Positions 36,601-49,000 of a stretch of 64,000 bases of DNA are shown piece by piece; position 1 is the first letter of the stretch; the number at the start of each line of letters is the position of its first letter. Source of the DNA: Coccinella septempunctata (lineage: Eukaryota; Arthropoda; Insecta; Coleoptera; Coccinellidae); contig NC_058190.1 of the NCBI RefSeq assembly GCF_907165205.1, forward strand, positions 40,412,116 to 40,476,115, read 5' to 3'. The notes below the pieces were generated by a model. That model searched no databases, was not told the DNA's origin, and saw only the letters and a list, made by a program, of their open reading frames with translations. A program made the position numbers and the translations under genes.

Positions 36601-39416
36601 AAGACGTCAGGTCTGTGGAATCGATGGTAACACCTATCCCAGTGCTTGCCATTTGAAACAGAAGACTTGCAGAGTGGGAAGAGCCATACCCTTGGCCTAT
36701 AAAGGTCCTTGCAGAGGTGAGTTTTTCAATTTTAATACTTAAGCAAGCTTCACAACCATATGGACGTTAATCTCAGATCAATTAACGTAAAAAAATTCAA
36801 ATATGAAGTGAAAAAATTGTTAGTCATGGGTTCCTATTATAGTGTCGAGGAATACCTCTCTGCTGTATTTGCCTAGTGGTATACGAGGATATATTCAAAA
36901 ATTCTTAGCCTACTATAAAACCAAACAAAATATCAAAATATTTTCGTTCGTATAAAATATTCAGTGCTTCAGATATCCCTTTAGCCCAATTCGACGGTCT
37001 GATAAAATCATGTCATGAACTGCATCGATATTTTCGGTATTAAGCATATCTTCGTAAATCTACTTACCTCTTTACCCATTCAAATACTTGATGATGGCTC
37101 GATACTCCAATTTTTCGATTTTCACAATTCGGTGGACATCTTCTTTCTTTTAATTTATTGCGTAACTCTGGTTTACTTTTTTGACCTCAAACTTCACACT
37201 GACACTTCTAATGAGTTATTGTTCGTTGCTATGATAACGCAATATTTTTTTTTATTCATGGAACTGGTCTAGGCTAATTAGATATCAATACATCCTCGTA
37301 TCTAATAAATGAACGGAAAAACTACAATTATTCCTCATGAACTAAAAGTAACTAAAAATTTCAGATTTTTTTAGGTAGGTATGCGAATGAAATTCTAAGG
37401 TCTGATCTTTCTTCCAGCAAATGCAACTTGCGATAATGTACGATGTCGGGACCAGCAGGCCTGTCTGACTGATTTCAAAACTGGCCTACCCCGCTGTACA
37501 ACCTGCAATTTGAACTGTCGCCCCAGGCAAATGCACGGTCCCATTTGTGGAACAAATGACGTTACTTATCACTCTTGGTGTCACATGATGCAAGATTCTT
37601 GCACGAAAGGCGTAGTTGTAGAAACTAAGTACAGCGGGAAATGTGTAAGTAGATTTCTCTGTAGAGGGTTGAAGGCGTAGGGATGTTTGAAATGAAATAA
37701 AACACAGAAAACTCATGCTTTAGCTCTTTTGCAAGAATGAATGTATGCCATTAGTAGAAACTCTGCGCAATCCCAATAAACACAATATACAGCAACTGTA
37801 CAAATACTGCATTACAAGTGCCTGCATGAATGCAGCACAGAAAGTTGCTGTACTGAAGTATTTCTGTATTAATACTGCATTTTAAAAATGCAGTTTTTGA
37901 TATAGTGACTGCACAGTTTCTGCATTGCTAATTCTGCACTAAAAAATGCAGTATTTGATATACAGTTACAGTACAGTTTCTGTATTAATAATACCGCATT
38001 TTTAAAACGCAGTATTTCGTATACAGCTACGGCAGAGGATCGGTTTATATGGTTAACTGCACGACGAAGTCTCTTCTTAACAGCATCCCAATTTAATAGC
38101 TCATTTTGACCATTGAGTTCAATACTCAATGCCTTTATACAGGGTGACTCTTTTCCTTAGACAAATATTTCAACAGTAGATTCTAGAGGTCAAAATAAAC
38201 ACTTTTTTCCTATTCCATTTTTTCCAATTCAGCCCTGATAAAAATATATAGCCATTTCAAGTTTTTATAATGAGCTATCTCACCCCTGGAGAAACAAAAT
38301 TCCCTTCAGAATAACAAGCTGACCTTATGACACTACTCATCTGTGACTTGCATTCAGCCAAAGTACCCAATTTTTCGAATATCACAGATATTTTTTATTT
38401 TAACATCAAATTACTCGAAAACGGCGCATTATTCGAGAAAATATAAAAAATATTCATTTAGATAGAATCCAATTACTTTGTTTCAAGACTTGGGCTCTTT
38501 GAATTTTTTGTATATTTATGTTACGCAATGGTCATGATGAGAAAACTGGAAGACGTGGGTGATATTTTGTATTCGAAAAAGATTTATCAAATAAATGAAA
38601 AACTATATTCCGAATTTCATTTGATTCGATAAAACAGCCTGTATCTTTTAAACCGAGCCGATTCAGAAAAAATGGTAAAGGTAAAAAGTGTTTCTTTTGA
38701 CATCAAGAATCTACTGTTAAAATATCTGTACGAGTCAAAGACATACCCTGTACAGGGTGAGCAAATTTCGATGTTTTAGCACTACAGCTTTTAAACCATA
38801 GAAGATAATCTGATACCCCATTCTCGTTCTCTTTTTCTGAGAAACAAACAAGAGTAGTAGTAATTTTTGGCCACCTTCTTTTGTTTTCGAGTTATAAACA
38901 AAAATTCGAAAAATGGCGCTTTGAAATCGGAACATTATACAGGCACTTTTTTAAGTAGAATCCAGTGGCGTGCTTGCCTTTTTGGCAGGATTTTTAATTA
39001 CGAAGCTATGACCCAAAGTTATGTATTTTGAATGGGAACTCTAGATTTCAGTTCAATTTTCAATTTTATTACTGATTTCAAAAATATATAACATCATATG
39101 GTTTGTATCAATATAAATAATAGAAAATGGTCAAAAACCTTTTTTCACAATATTTTTATGGTTTCTTCTTTTGATGAGAATCTCCACTGGTTTAAAAGCT
39201 GTAGTGCTAAAACATCGAAATTTGCCCACCCTGTACATTATTACATGTACGCAAATCATCCATCCCAGTTTTTGAGCAGTTTTAGTATAGGCTAAGGCTA
39301 ATGTTCAGTAAAAAATTCCACTTTCTCTCATAATATTCTTTGTCGGCAAACATATTCCTATGATATTGTATAATAACTTTTAATTTCTTTTCCAGGATGG
39401 CGCTTTAAACACTTGA
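33510..39416 (+). CDS. Fs: Follistatin (5' exon not found)
   Basis: The product is a secreted, disulfide-rich protein that in animals binds and neutralises activin/TGF-beta-family ligands outside the cell. Five exons can be joined: 33510-33698, 35982-36206, 36495-36716, 37418-37644 and 39396-39416. All internal junctions are GT/AG, the first three are phase 1, and the joined frame is open for 287 codons plus the last exon. Order of domains: follistatin N-terminal (FND) module with GTCW, ENCC and VPCVSC cysteines; then three follistatin-EGF/Kazal modules, each starting C-x-x-x-x-C and ending in a Kazal CG-x-D/N-x-x-T/S-Y motif. Three modules after an FND is the standard follistatin count. The signal peptide must come from an upstream exon ending in phase 1, or possibly from the short hydrophobic run just before 33510. 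Confidence in the family is high, in the very ends moderate. Confidence 0.88.
33832..34327. mobile_element. Family E element, copy E1
   Basis: Starts CAGGGTGTCTGTAAACAAAT and ends ATTTATTTACAGAGACCCTG, flanked by TA. The arms are inverted (AAATGCGAAGGAC against GTCCTTCGCATTT). It lies within the intron after the FND exon of Fs and is non-coding. Confidence 0.8.
34328..35981. other. Fs intron, nothing else recognised
   Basis: No further exon is needed here, since phases on both sides match. Short open frames are unsupported. Confidence 0.5.
35982..36206 (+). CDS. Fs: Fs exon: follistatin module 1
   Basis: Acceptor TTCTTTTCCAG, donor A|GTAAGT. Encodes DSCKDVKCDADKTC, then KCVCSSRC and the Kazal core PVCGSDGRSYRNICRLKKRAC, closing with YNGICQ. 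The module is rich in Lys/Arg, as in the heparin-binding part of follistatins (inference). Confidence 0.88.
36495..36716 (+). CDS. Fs: Fs exon: follistatin module 2
   Basis: Acceptor CATTCTTTCAG, donor G|GTGAGT. Encodes SCDRISCPSGKHCVLD, YCTFNC and QVCGIDGNTYPSACHLK, ending YKGPCR. The preceding intron (36207-36494) happens to be open in frame, so a retained-intron product cannot be excluded from sequence. Confidence 0.88.
37418..37644 (+). CDS. Fs: Fs exon: follistatin module 3
   Basis: Acceptor TTTCTTCCAG, donor TGT|GTAAGT in phase 0. Encodes ATCDNVRCRDQQACLTD, TCNLNC and PICGTNDVTYHSWCHM, ending KYSGKC. If the donor is not used, the frame runs only 11 more codons to a stop at 37678-37680. 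Confidence 0.88.
37858..38035. repeat. Three-unit minisatellite of about 60 bp
   Basis: Units start near 37858, 37917 and 37977 with TTTCTGTATTAATACTGCAT-like sequence and contain AATGCAGT-TTTGATATA. Each unit is itself partly palindromic (TGCATTTTTAAAATGCA). It lies in the last Fs intron. The flanking 37790-37857 carries related CTGCAT motifs. Confidence 0.75.
38140..38750. mobile_element. Family A MITE, copy A5
   Basis: Starts CAGGGTGACTCTTTTCCTTA, ends CAAAGACATACCCTG. TA flanks both sides. It lies in the last Fs intron and is directly followed by B4. Confidence 0.8.
38753..39233. mobile_element. Family B fold-back element, copy B4
   Basis: Starts CAGGGTGAGCAAATTTCGAT and ends ATCGAAATTTGCCCACCCTG. 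The terminal arms pair exactly over GATGTTTTAGCACTACAGCT. Only TA (38751-38752) separates it from A5. Non-coding, in the last Fs intron. Confidence 0.8.
39396..39416 (+). CDS. Fs: Fs terminal coding exon (tentative)
   Basis: A good acceptor (TTTAATTTCTTTTCCAG) in phase 0 opens a frame encoding six residues, DGALNT, and a TGA stop. The long downstream stretch without coding potential fits a 3' UTR. The alternative is read-through of the previous donor to its nearby stop. Confidence 0.5.
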   Translation, partial: DGALNT

Positions 39417-40470
39417 TCAAAAGCTCTAGTATCCATAGTTATTAGGGAAATTTGAAACCAAAGACTCTCAGAGGATCTGAATGAAACTTCATCAATGTTA
39501 TATGGAACAGAGAAGACTTACTGATTCAATATTCTTGAAAAAAAATGCTCGCACCCAATTTCGATAAATTCACGAAAAAGTTTTTGGTAGAAAATTTGTC
39601 TAATTCGTATCTTCCAATCGATTGTTTCGCTGAGAATCAATTCTTATTCTTCACGACTGAAATTTAGTATTTAACTTTGAAATTTTTGTAACGTATAATT
39701 TTATAGGATATTCGAGTGTAGCTTTAAAATTTAAGAAATTGTAATGAATGTGTTATTTATAGAAAATGTTGTTATTGATATATCTAATAATTGAAATGGA
39801 TCGTTAAAAGAAATTTAGAATGTCAGTTTGAAACATGTAATAGATCAGGAATTCCCTAGAAGCGAATGAGGTATTTGAAACCAACTCCTGAGCTTGAATC
39901 CTGGCGTATAAATTATATAGGACATTGCGGGTGTAAATGATGTGATATGGTTGTCATATCTACAGAAATTTAGTTGAAATATTTAGCTCCAATAACTGTT
40001 TTAGATTGGAATATGAACTGATATTTGGTAGTTAGACTTTCTCGCTCTGGCATCTACTAATCAAAGTATTGATCGCATCCTATTCTCGTTGTCCAAACGA
40101 AATATGTAGGAATTTTAATTTTTTTTTTCAACTACAAACATATTGAAAATATATATAATACTCATAAGTCAACGACATGACTGTAAGAGGATCTGTTGAT
40201 TCTGATTAACGTGGAAATAGATGAAGAGAGAGATTATTTGTACCTTCGATCTATGTCTGTTCTGAATATTTTTCTTATTTTTGTGACTTGTTTACTGTTT
40301 GTTCAAATTTTCCTATTTATTTGTTGCCTTTTCTGTACAGTATTGATTATATTCTGCTATTTTTGTATTGTTAATTATAAGGAGTTTTCATATTATTCAC
40401 CTTGATTAGACTGGCTAAATTATTAAATATATATTTATTATTATAAAATATCTAGATTCGAATAAAAACT
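39417..40470 (+). other. Probable Fs 3' UTR with poly(A) signal
   Basis: AT-rich and without conserved frames. An AATAAA at 40461-40466 is a plausible end of the transcript. A hydrophobic open frame near 40196-40405 lies inside it and is not supported as a gene. Confidence 0.4.
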
Positions 40471-41023
40471 GCTACTAAATTGAACAAGAGTCTTTTTGCC
40501 TATGAAACTCCTTCAAAGAAAAAAATTATGGAAATTCCGGGCACCTCAAATGATTAAATTTAAAAGTAGCAAAAGTATCTCACAATATTTCTGAAAGGGT
40601 CCTTAAAAATCCATCTCATTATGAAAAATTCGAAATGTAATAAATATAATAAGTTTTAGAATCTCTAGGTTGAATTTCCCTTGTTATTGACATCGAATAT
40701 TAAACTGAAAAAAAATCAAAACTAAAAAACCTTCAGCGAGATATTTTTGAGAATACATTCTGTATGAAAAGCACTGTTTCTCATACGGAAGATTTATTCG
40801 AAAGTTAACATATTACAGTACGCAAATAGACAATAACATTACACATCACATATTGGTGACAAATTCATATTATTATTTCGATTCAATACAATACTTGCAC
40901 CCTCCGAAATTATCAGCAACAATTCCTTGCTCATGTCTCTTGAACAGTGTCTCGAAGCTCGTGCCTAGAGCTGCAAATAAAAAAAAAATCAGTGTTTATT
41001 ATTTTATGCTGGTGCAGTTTATA

Positions 41024-41698
41024 CAGGGTGAGTATTTGACTCGTACAAATATCTTAACAGTATATCCTTGAGATCCTATACCATTTTTTCCGATTCGGCC
41101 CTGATATAGCCATTTTAAGTTTTCATAATGAGCTATGCCACCTTTGGAGAAACAAAATTATCTTCAGACTAACTAGATCTAACTAAATCTGTGACACTAC
41201 ACATATGTGGATCTTTTAAACAGAGTTGAATTCAGCCAAGGTACCAAATTTCAAAAATTTCACAGATATTTTTTAATTTTTGAATGTCAAATATCTCGAA
41301 AACGCCACATTATACGAGAAAACATAAAGAAAACTTTTATTTTACAAAAAGTTCAAATATTCATTAGCGGGTATATAGCGTCCAACTTAGTTTCAAGAGT
41401 TGGGTTCTTCGCATTTTTGGTATGGTATAATTGGTATATAATGGTCATAAATGAGAAAACTGAAGTAGGCGATATCTTGTATTCGAAAAAGATTCATCAC
41501 ATAAATGAAAAACTATATTCCGAAATTCATTTCATTCGATGAAACCGTTTATGAGAAATAAAAATAAATGTTTTATGGTTTTTCAACAGCCTCTTTTAAA
41601 CCTCGCTGATTCGGAAAAAATGTTAAGGGCAAAAAGTGTTTCTTCTGACCTCAAGAATCTATTGTTAAAATATTTGTACGAGGCAAAGACTCAGCCCA
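41024..41698. mobile_element. Family A MITE, copy A6
   Basis: Starts CAGGGTGAGTATTTGACTCG. The right end is decayed (GGCAAAGACTCAGCCCATA). The interior is full family A with CACATATGTGG and TTTTCATAATGAGCTATGCC. Confidence 0.75.
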
Positions 41699-42979
41699 TA
41701 TATAGAAAACGCTGATTTACTCCGTTCAATTCAAATATCCATGAAAATCATGGACGCACACGGGAAACTTCGATTTGAATTTTCCTCCCAAGGCATAAAA
41801 AATTATACCAGGTCCAAAAAAACACGTACTGCAATTCTGTACTCCGAAATCTATGGTGATTTGATGTTTCAACAGTAATTCAAGAGTTTCATCAGATGAA
41901 ACTGAGAAATAAATTATACGTTAACTTTCTAAGGAGACAGACCATTATTTCTTTATTCTGAGAAGTAGGTATGAAAAACGTTACAATCGTTAAAAAAATT
42001 GTTCATCATTATTTCAGTTGCAACATAACTCTAGTTGATGATTGAAATTATTTTAGAATTGACATGGAATAGGTGCCATGGAAAACTTTTTCATTTGTGA
42101 TTTTATGGAAATAAACTCACGAATGAACTAATACCTATTTTAAAAAATTTTCCAGTATCATACATGCTTTATGACTTTAAAATTGAATTAAAAAAACTTT
42201 TCTCCCGACAAAGGTTTTCTACATTGCAAGTAATTGAAGTACTTTTGTCCTGAGCAAATTAAGGACATTTAATTCACACACCTTGTCTACAGAGGCCAAA
42301 AATTATCCCTGAATATCTGAGGCATTTTGTATTTCAGTTCATGCAGAACATTTTGCAAGGAATAATTTTTTTCCGAAAGAAAATAAGTAAGTGCTTCATG
42401 AAAGTTTTTCATATCGTGTCGACTTGATTCAACAGACAGCATATTCTGTCCCAACAGTTAAATTTATTATATTCACGCTTCTCTCATGTTTCAAGTAAGA
42501 TGCAATCAATTAGTCGAGAACTTGTTCGAAACAATTGGAATAAAATTAATTATTGCTGTGGACTCTTACCACCAGATAGCTACATCATAAAAAAAATCCC
42601 ACTTCAGCCCATGAAGGTTTTCTGTTCCATTCTGAATTTTAAAAAATTCAAATGATGCACGTTCCAATGAAACAGAGAGTCGGTCATGCTTATTTACCAT
42701 CCATAATTGTCGATAGTTACTGGTAACTATTAACCGGATGCCTAGTACCCTGGCAGGTATCATCAAAATGCAATAATTATTTAATCTTCTCGCAATCGGA
42801 TACGAGTCGGCGGACTTGGATGTACTCGCATTCAGTGAAATTCTGATCGTCTCATCGAAAATTCGACAATGAGAAATAATGAGATGATTGATTGGGGGGC
42901 GTTATGAACAATGTGGTTTCGAGTTACAATATTTTGGAATGACCGAGATGTTCATTACAGTCGTCCAGGAGATTACGAG
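41699..42979. other. Intergenic DNA upstream of the nAChR-like gene
   Basis: No gene or repeat recognised. The promoter and 5' UTR of the downstream receptor gene should lie near its 3' edge, but I see no decisive element. Confidence 0.45.
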
Positions 42980-43022
42980 ATGTGCTTGAAAGTTTTCATA
43001 TTTTGTGCGTTATTTGCTGTTG
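42980..43022 (+). CDS. nAChR-like exon 1: signal peptide
   Basis: ATG followed by 13 mostly hydrophobic codons and a G|GTGAGT donor in phase 1, matching the phase of the next exon. An in-frame upstream extension to about 42911 exists but would spoil the signal peptide. Confidence 0.6.
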
Positions 43023-46000
43023 GTGAGTTCTTTGATCATTCGCATTGTCTAAAATTGGAAACAGAGGAAGTTTCAAATTTTCACACAAATGTTCATTATT
43101 CCCAAAATATCTATTCGAAATACCTAATTTGATTTTCACTTTTCAAAATTGCAACCGTAAATTTATTAGACTCATGCTCAAAGCTTGTAAGCTGTAATAT
43201 AAACTTATACGCGCTGAATGTGATACCTACATGAGGTTGTCGCAAAAAAATGTTTTACTTATGACCACGTTCTCGGCCGAAAAACATTCTTTGAATTGCT
43301 TAAAAATACACAAGAAAAATCAATGAAATATAATTTACCATAGAATAGTTGGGGGCTGCTGAAGAAGCAGCATTGAGTTGTTATCGAATCTAATAAACTG
43401 TATAAAAAATATTCAAAAACAATTTTTAATAATGCGCTGAAAGAATATTTTAGAAAATACTACTGACTTAATGAAGAGAAAAAAAAAATAAGTAAAAATT
43501 ATAAGTTGTTTGATCGGCCGCAAAAATATTAACATAGAAAATTTATAACATGTCAAGTTTGTCCAAAGGAATCAATGAAAATTTTTCGTATTTTAACCGC
43601 AACTGTTCGTTTTCGACACAGGGTGTTAAAGTTAGAATTATTTTCATCTTTTTCTCTTATAGCATCTACAATTCACGAGATATTCAACTGAAATTTGGCA
43701 TAAATATTATAATTGATAATTCACACCATGTGACATGCCGATTTCGATAACAAATCTACAGGGTGATATTCTTTCTGGAATACTCTACCTTACATTCCTC
43801 CAGATTTTTTTTTTGGTGAGCCAATGTTAATTTGAAAAATTGTGAAGAGAAGCTTTGTTGTTATACTTAATTTTATGATCTCTTGTAGTTTTGTCGTATA
43901 TGCTACCTATTTGAGGAAAAATATCTTGAACGATTCTCTCGAAATTCTCAGAAAAATCCAAATTGTCATAAAAATTCATTTAGTAAGCTGTGGTGAATAA
44001 ATTAATTGTTAGTTTTGACACATCAAATTAAACTCAGTATTTCTAATAATGAATGTGTTTTCACAACTTGTTTTGATACCAATCCAGAAGTTCAAACTTT
44101 AACACCCTGTATCTCTAAAATTAAACGTTTTCAATCCCATGTTTATGAGACTTTTTTTCTAATTTCTTAAAATTACTTAAGGAATCTTCCCTCTTCGCTT
44201 GTACCTCCAATTTAGGAAAAACCTGTATATCTTTATAGTTCCACCTATTAAAGAGATGATTGATGAACTAGAGCTTTGTTGACTTCACTTAGTTGTCGCT
44301 TTAGCTCTATAGGTGTTCAATAGTTTAATACTCAATGTATGGAGGGTATTGGAGGGTCCATAACTCACTGGTAGAAAACACATTTGAAATAATGAAAACA
44401 TAGGTAACTTCATTAGCAACTGTCAGATAATTATACAGATAAAAAAATGTTTTCTATAGAATCTCTAGATTCTCTAGGAATCAACAGGTAAACTCACAAA
44501 CATTTCTCCTGAAAATTAAAAATGCGTGCAAATACAAAAAATCTAACTACTCACTCCTCAACTGTATTTTTTCTTCTATGGTATTTAAGCTATTCGACGT
44601 GTGTTTCAGAGTATTATTACTGCCATCGATATTCAGACCATTTTCTATCTTCACCGTGGTCGAATTGGAGACTGTCACTGGTAGTCCATAAACGTAAAAA
44701 ATCGACATTATTTGTACTAGGAAAAATATGAAAGCTAATTTTGTATTCATTTTCAACTTCGACAAATACACTGTGTCATACGATAATGCTTATCAGTTGT
44801 CGGATGAAACAGAAATGGAAGAGCTGACATTCTTTTCAAGAGAGATGGTATCTGAATTAGTGTTTTGTTTTGAGAAATGCGTGATAATTCTTAAGCATCT
44901 ATAAAGAACAATCAAGTTATCTGTTGTAAAAAGAAATAATAATGAAGTTATTAGAGCACTCGAACGGTAGGTACTTATTTCAATTTCAAAACAAGCCACT
45001 TCATATAAATTTCGCTTCATCGAAATGGAGAGACCATACTTTTTTTTGACCGGTTTTTTCTGATGCTTACTGGTGACTCTTTTAAGCCTTCAAATTACCA
45101 CCAATAATCTAAGTATCTTTTTTGCGCCATATTATATCAAGTAGGTACAGTAATAATTATCACAAATCATCTGCTATTCTCAAAAATTATTGAAAATATT
45201 GTGGTAATAGATGCAGCTGAGGTTTTTGTTACCAACGAAAGTATGAAAACACTAGTACCAGCTCGACATGTACAAAATATGTGTTTCTTCGACCCTCAAT
45301 AGTCAATTGAGGTGCTATGGAAATGTAATTGGAGTGAAACCCCTTATCTCAAGGGTTTATGGAAATCAATTTCGTTAGCTTGTCTTGGTTGGGAAAGCCT
45401 GTATGTCATTCATGCCGAAAAAGATATTTGCATGCAAAAAAGATGGATGTTCTCATTGCCACATACATATGATATCGAAATTCAAGTACACAATTGAGAA
45501 CATGAGAACTACGTTGTCAAGTTCGAGTTCAATGAATATTCATGCACTAGGTTTTCATTGGTAATGTTTTTTTCCAAGATTGCGAAGTTACAGAATGGTA
45601 CGACGAATTATATAAATTATGTTCCTGAAAACATCAGATAGTCATTGAGATAGGAGATAATTATTCATCTACGCTGATTGAGGTTATTATAACTTCCTTC
45701 ACATACAGTCGATATACAGTACGAGTTTCTTACTTTGAATAAATTCGGTTTTTTCGTTGTAAACATTCTAGGGCAGATCGATTAGTATTTTAAATTGATT
45801 TTTTTTGTTCGAGAAAATGTTACAGTGTGTCTCAAATTTGAAATAAGACAATATTTCGATAATAGATATTACACACATTGGTACCACGAATTTCAAATTA
45901 TTCTTCCTTGTCGTTAAAAAGATATCCGACAAACATCCACTTATTCGAAAATGAACGGATCTGATAAAATAATTCAGGCGTTTCAAAAATGGAATGTGAA

Positions 46001-49000
46001 AAGGTATCGAAATTTTGTCAAACAAAAAAGTTGAATAAAAATAAGTAGGTAAGGAGAGTAGCATCGCATCGAGCTAAGATTAGCGAGGATATTGAGCAGT
46101 TTGTCGTCTAGTGAGTAACGTTTTTTGGAAAATTAGATCATTCTACATTTCTGAGTTCCTTGTGGATAAATGTGTCACTGTTTACTTACAATATTGTACA
46201 GCGTTCTCGGGTATTCCAATAACTGTCGAATTTTCTGATTCGGTAGAAACGCCTAAAGAACCAACGTTATCTACGCCATTCTGCACATTAGTGATATTTT
46301 CTGATGCCTTCAGTGTAACATTAACCGTCTGTGATGGTACCTGATTTGTTAGAAGTACAGCATTATCATTGTTCACATCATTCTGTACACTCCTAGACAA
46401 TACAACGCCTATTGCAATAAGAATAATTATTGAAGTTTGCTTGAACATTTCGATTTTTTGCACCGATGTCGGTTACATCAAATTCACTAATGTTCGGAAT
46501 GAAAACACCATTGATTATTATTTTTAAAGCGGAATAATTTCGATCGCGGGATCAACAAGATAACTTTAAGAAGTTTAATAGTTAATCAGTTCTATAGAGT
46601 TATATCGGCGGCCAATTGACCTATGGGTTCAACTATTTTGTAGATAAAAACATGGTTGACACTGATAAAGCTAAATATGACAATAATAGGTTGGATAGTT
46701 TCGAAGTACCTACTGGCAAAAAAATTGAAAATTTTCGAATGAAACACTTCACCATATGATTTGGGTTCAACATTTACCTTTTTAATTCATGATAGTAGTG
46801 ATACACCCTATGTATGTAATATGATTACGCTGAAATAATGAGAGATGTGCGTTTATTTGATGTGTATAATTTCCGTGCTATTTGCCATTCTTCCGTCTTT
46901 GCAAAATATTTGAAAAGATTGAATGTTGAACTCATATCAACTCTCGGACTAACTAACCCTAATGTTTTCAATTATAGCATACGCAGGGGATGACGATGAT
47001 GATTGCAAAATCACGAGAAAAAACCTTCCAGAGCAGAAACTTAGGGATCATCTATTCTGCGATTATTCTGGTTATGATTTACGACCAGTTAAAAATAGCA
47101 ATATAACCACTAATTTGACAGTGAAGCTGATAATGAAATACTTCACTTATGTAAGTGTAAACTGGTTGAAAAAACCCACTCTGAATGTGAGAATGCATGA
47201 CTAAAATTGTCTCATTTAAAAATAACTACGTTATTGAACGTTTTCAAGCAAAAGCTGGAACAGATCAATTTTAGTATTAATAAATGAAATCACCATTCGA
47301 AACTTATAACGTCATTCATTTTTACAGAGCGACATAATAGTTTTTTTCTTCTCAAATGGAATGAGGAATTGGTACCTACCTACATAACAATTCTGTTCAG
47401 ATAATAAAATAAGAATTATATGACCGTGTAAGAATGAAGGACGTCATAAGTTAAATTTTTATGCCATATGGTAATTTTAAGAACTAAAATTAACCTGCCC
47501 GAGCCTTTTACTTCTAAATATTTATTAACCCAGTTATTAGTACGAAAGTACTCGAAGGGTGTCAAATCACACACGATTCTGCTGGTCAGCTTTTATATCT
47601 AGTACGTTTCTAGCAGAAAGCGCAGTAATACCTAAAAAATAGAATAAAAACATAATTTCACGAAAACCCTAGTGATGCTTAGTACTACTTCGATAAATTA
47701 TAGTAAAAAAAAAATATGTGTAAGTTTCACTGCAAGATCATCTAGTTCTGCTTTTTCAGGAGGAAACAACGGCAACATTAACTGTGGATAGCTGGATGGC
47801 ACTGGTGAGTAAATGTAGTGTTTATGGTGTAATGTAGGTAAGTCCTTCAACCAGAAAGGACAAATTCCAAAATCAGTTTTAATACTGTGTTATTATATTT
47901 CAACTTGAAGAAAGGATGTATCATTATATTTGAGAACTGTAGAATGAAATATCTATAAAAATGAATTGAATGATCGAAAAATAAGTACTTCAAAGTATTA
48001 ACCCAATTAATACTCAATGGTTTTATGTAATATTTTTACCTTTTTTTGTGTTTCCTTTGAAAACTTCAACAATTATAAAAAAAATTAATGTAACTTTCTA
48101 TATTGTTTTTTATTATTATTTTCGAACATATCTAAATAAAATTCTTCATCTCACTATGCCCCAAATTGAGGCTATAGATCTAACCCCATTCAATTTCATT
48201 TTGTTTTTTCATTTAATATTTTGTATATTGTGTCTATCGTATCTATCGGGGATTTATGAAGATTCAACTTTCTAGCTTTAGGTAGTCAATCTACTAAACC
48301 TGATTATACCAAAATTTCGTCCACCAAAAAATAAATATAGAAATTCGCAGTTTTACATGATATTTAACTAAATACTTTTTTCGCATTTAGTTTTGGATGG
48401 ATCAACATCTGAAATGGGATCCAAATGAATTCGACGGAATAAAACAGGTACACATAAGTAACAATGAGATGTGGGTACCTGATTTATCTTTATACAACAA
48501 GTAAGTATATGTTATTTATTCTACAGCTTTAAAACTTCAAAGTACTTACTACGTTCCACATCCATTGGGTATTGTGAGAAAATTTAAATGAATACATAGT
48601 TGCACTTAACAAGTGCTTGAGTTGAGTACATTATTTTTTCTAAGGTCTGTCCTCATTGCAGTATTTCAATCTCGAATTTGAATTCGAGTTTTTGGCACAA
48701 AATCACCTAGTTGTTTCATTCATCTAATAATACCTCTCTTTCAGGGCTGATCAATCTGGCGATTCTGGAATAATCGATGAGATAACTTGTATTTTAAGTT
48801 ATAAAGGCTCTATAGCATGTGTACCAACAGCCAGACATGAGGCCTTGTGCATACCCGACCTTTTGAAATTCCCCTACGATAGTCAGACATGTACTTTACG
48901 TTTTGGTTCATGGATACACACCGGGGAAGAATTAAATCTATTACTCGCAAAGCCTGCTTTCACAGTGGAGGATCTCCAGCTCAACGGGAACTGGGAATTG

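Noticed and set aside
40196..40405. Hydrophobic 69-codon frame that looks like a membrane protein
   Set aside because: It lies in AT-rich DNA in the likely follistatin 3' UTR. T-rich codons give hydrophobic residues by chance, and there is no homologous motif.
45768..46064. 98-codon minus-strand frame as the next exon of the antisense secreted gene
   Set aside because: No acceptor at a suitable phase and no resemblance to the other copy; it is likely chance.
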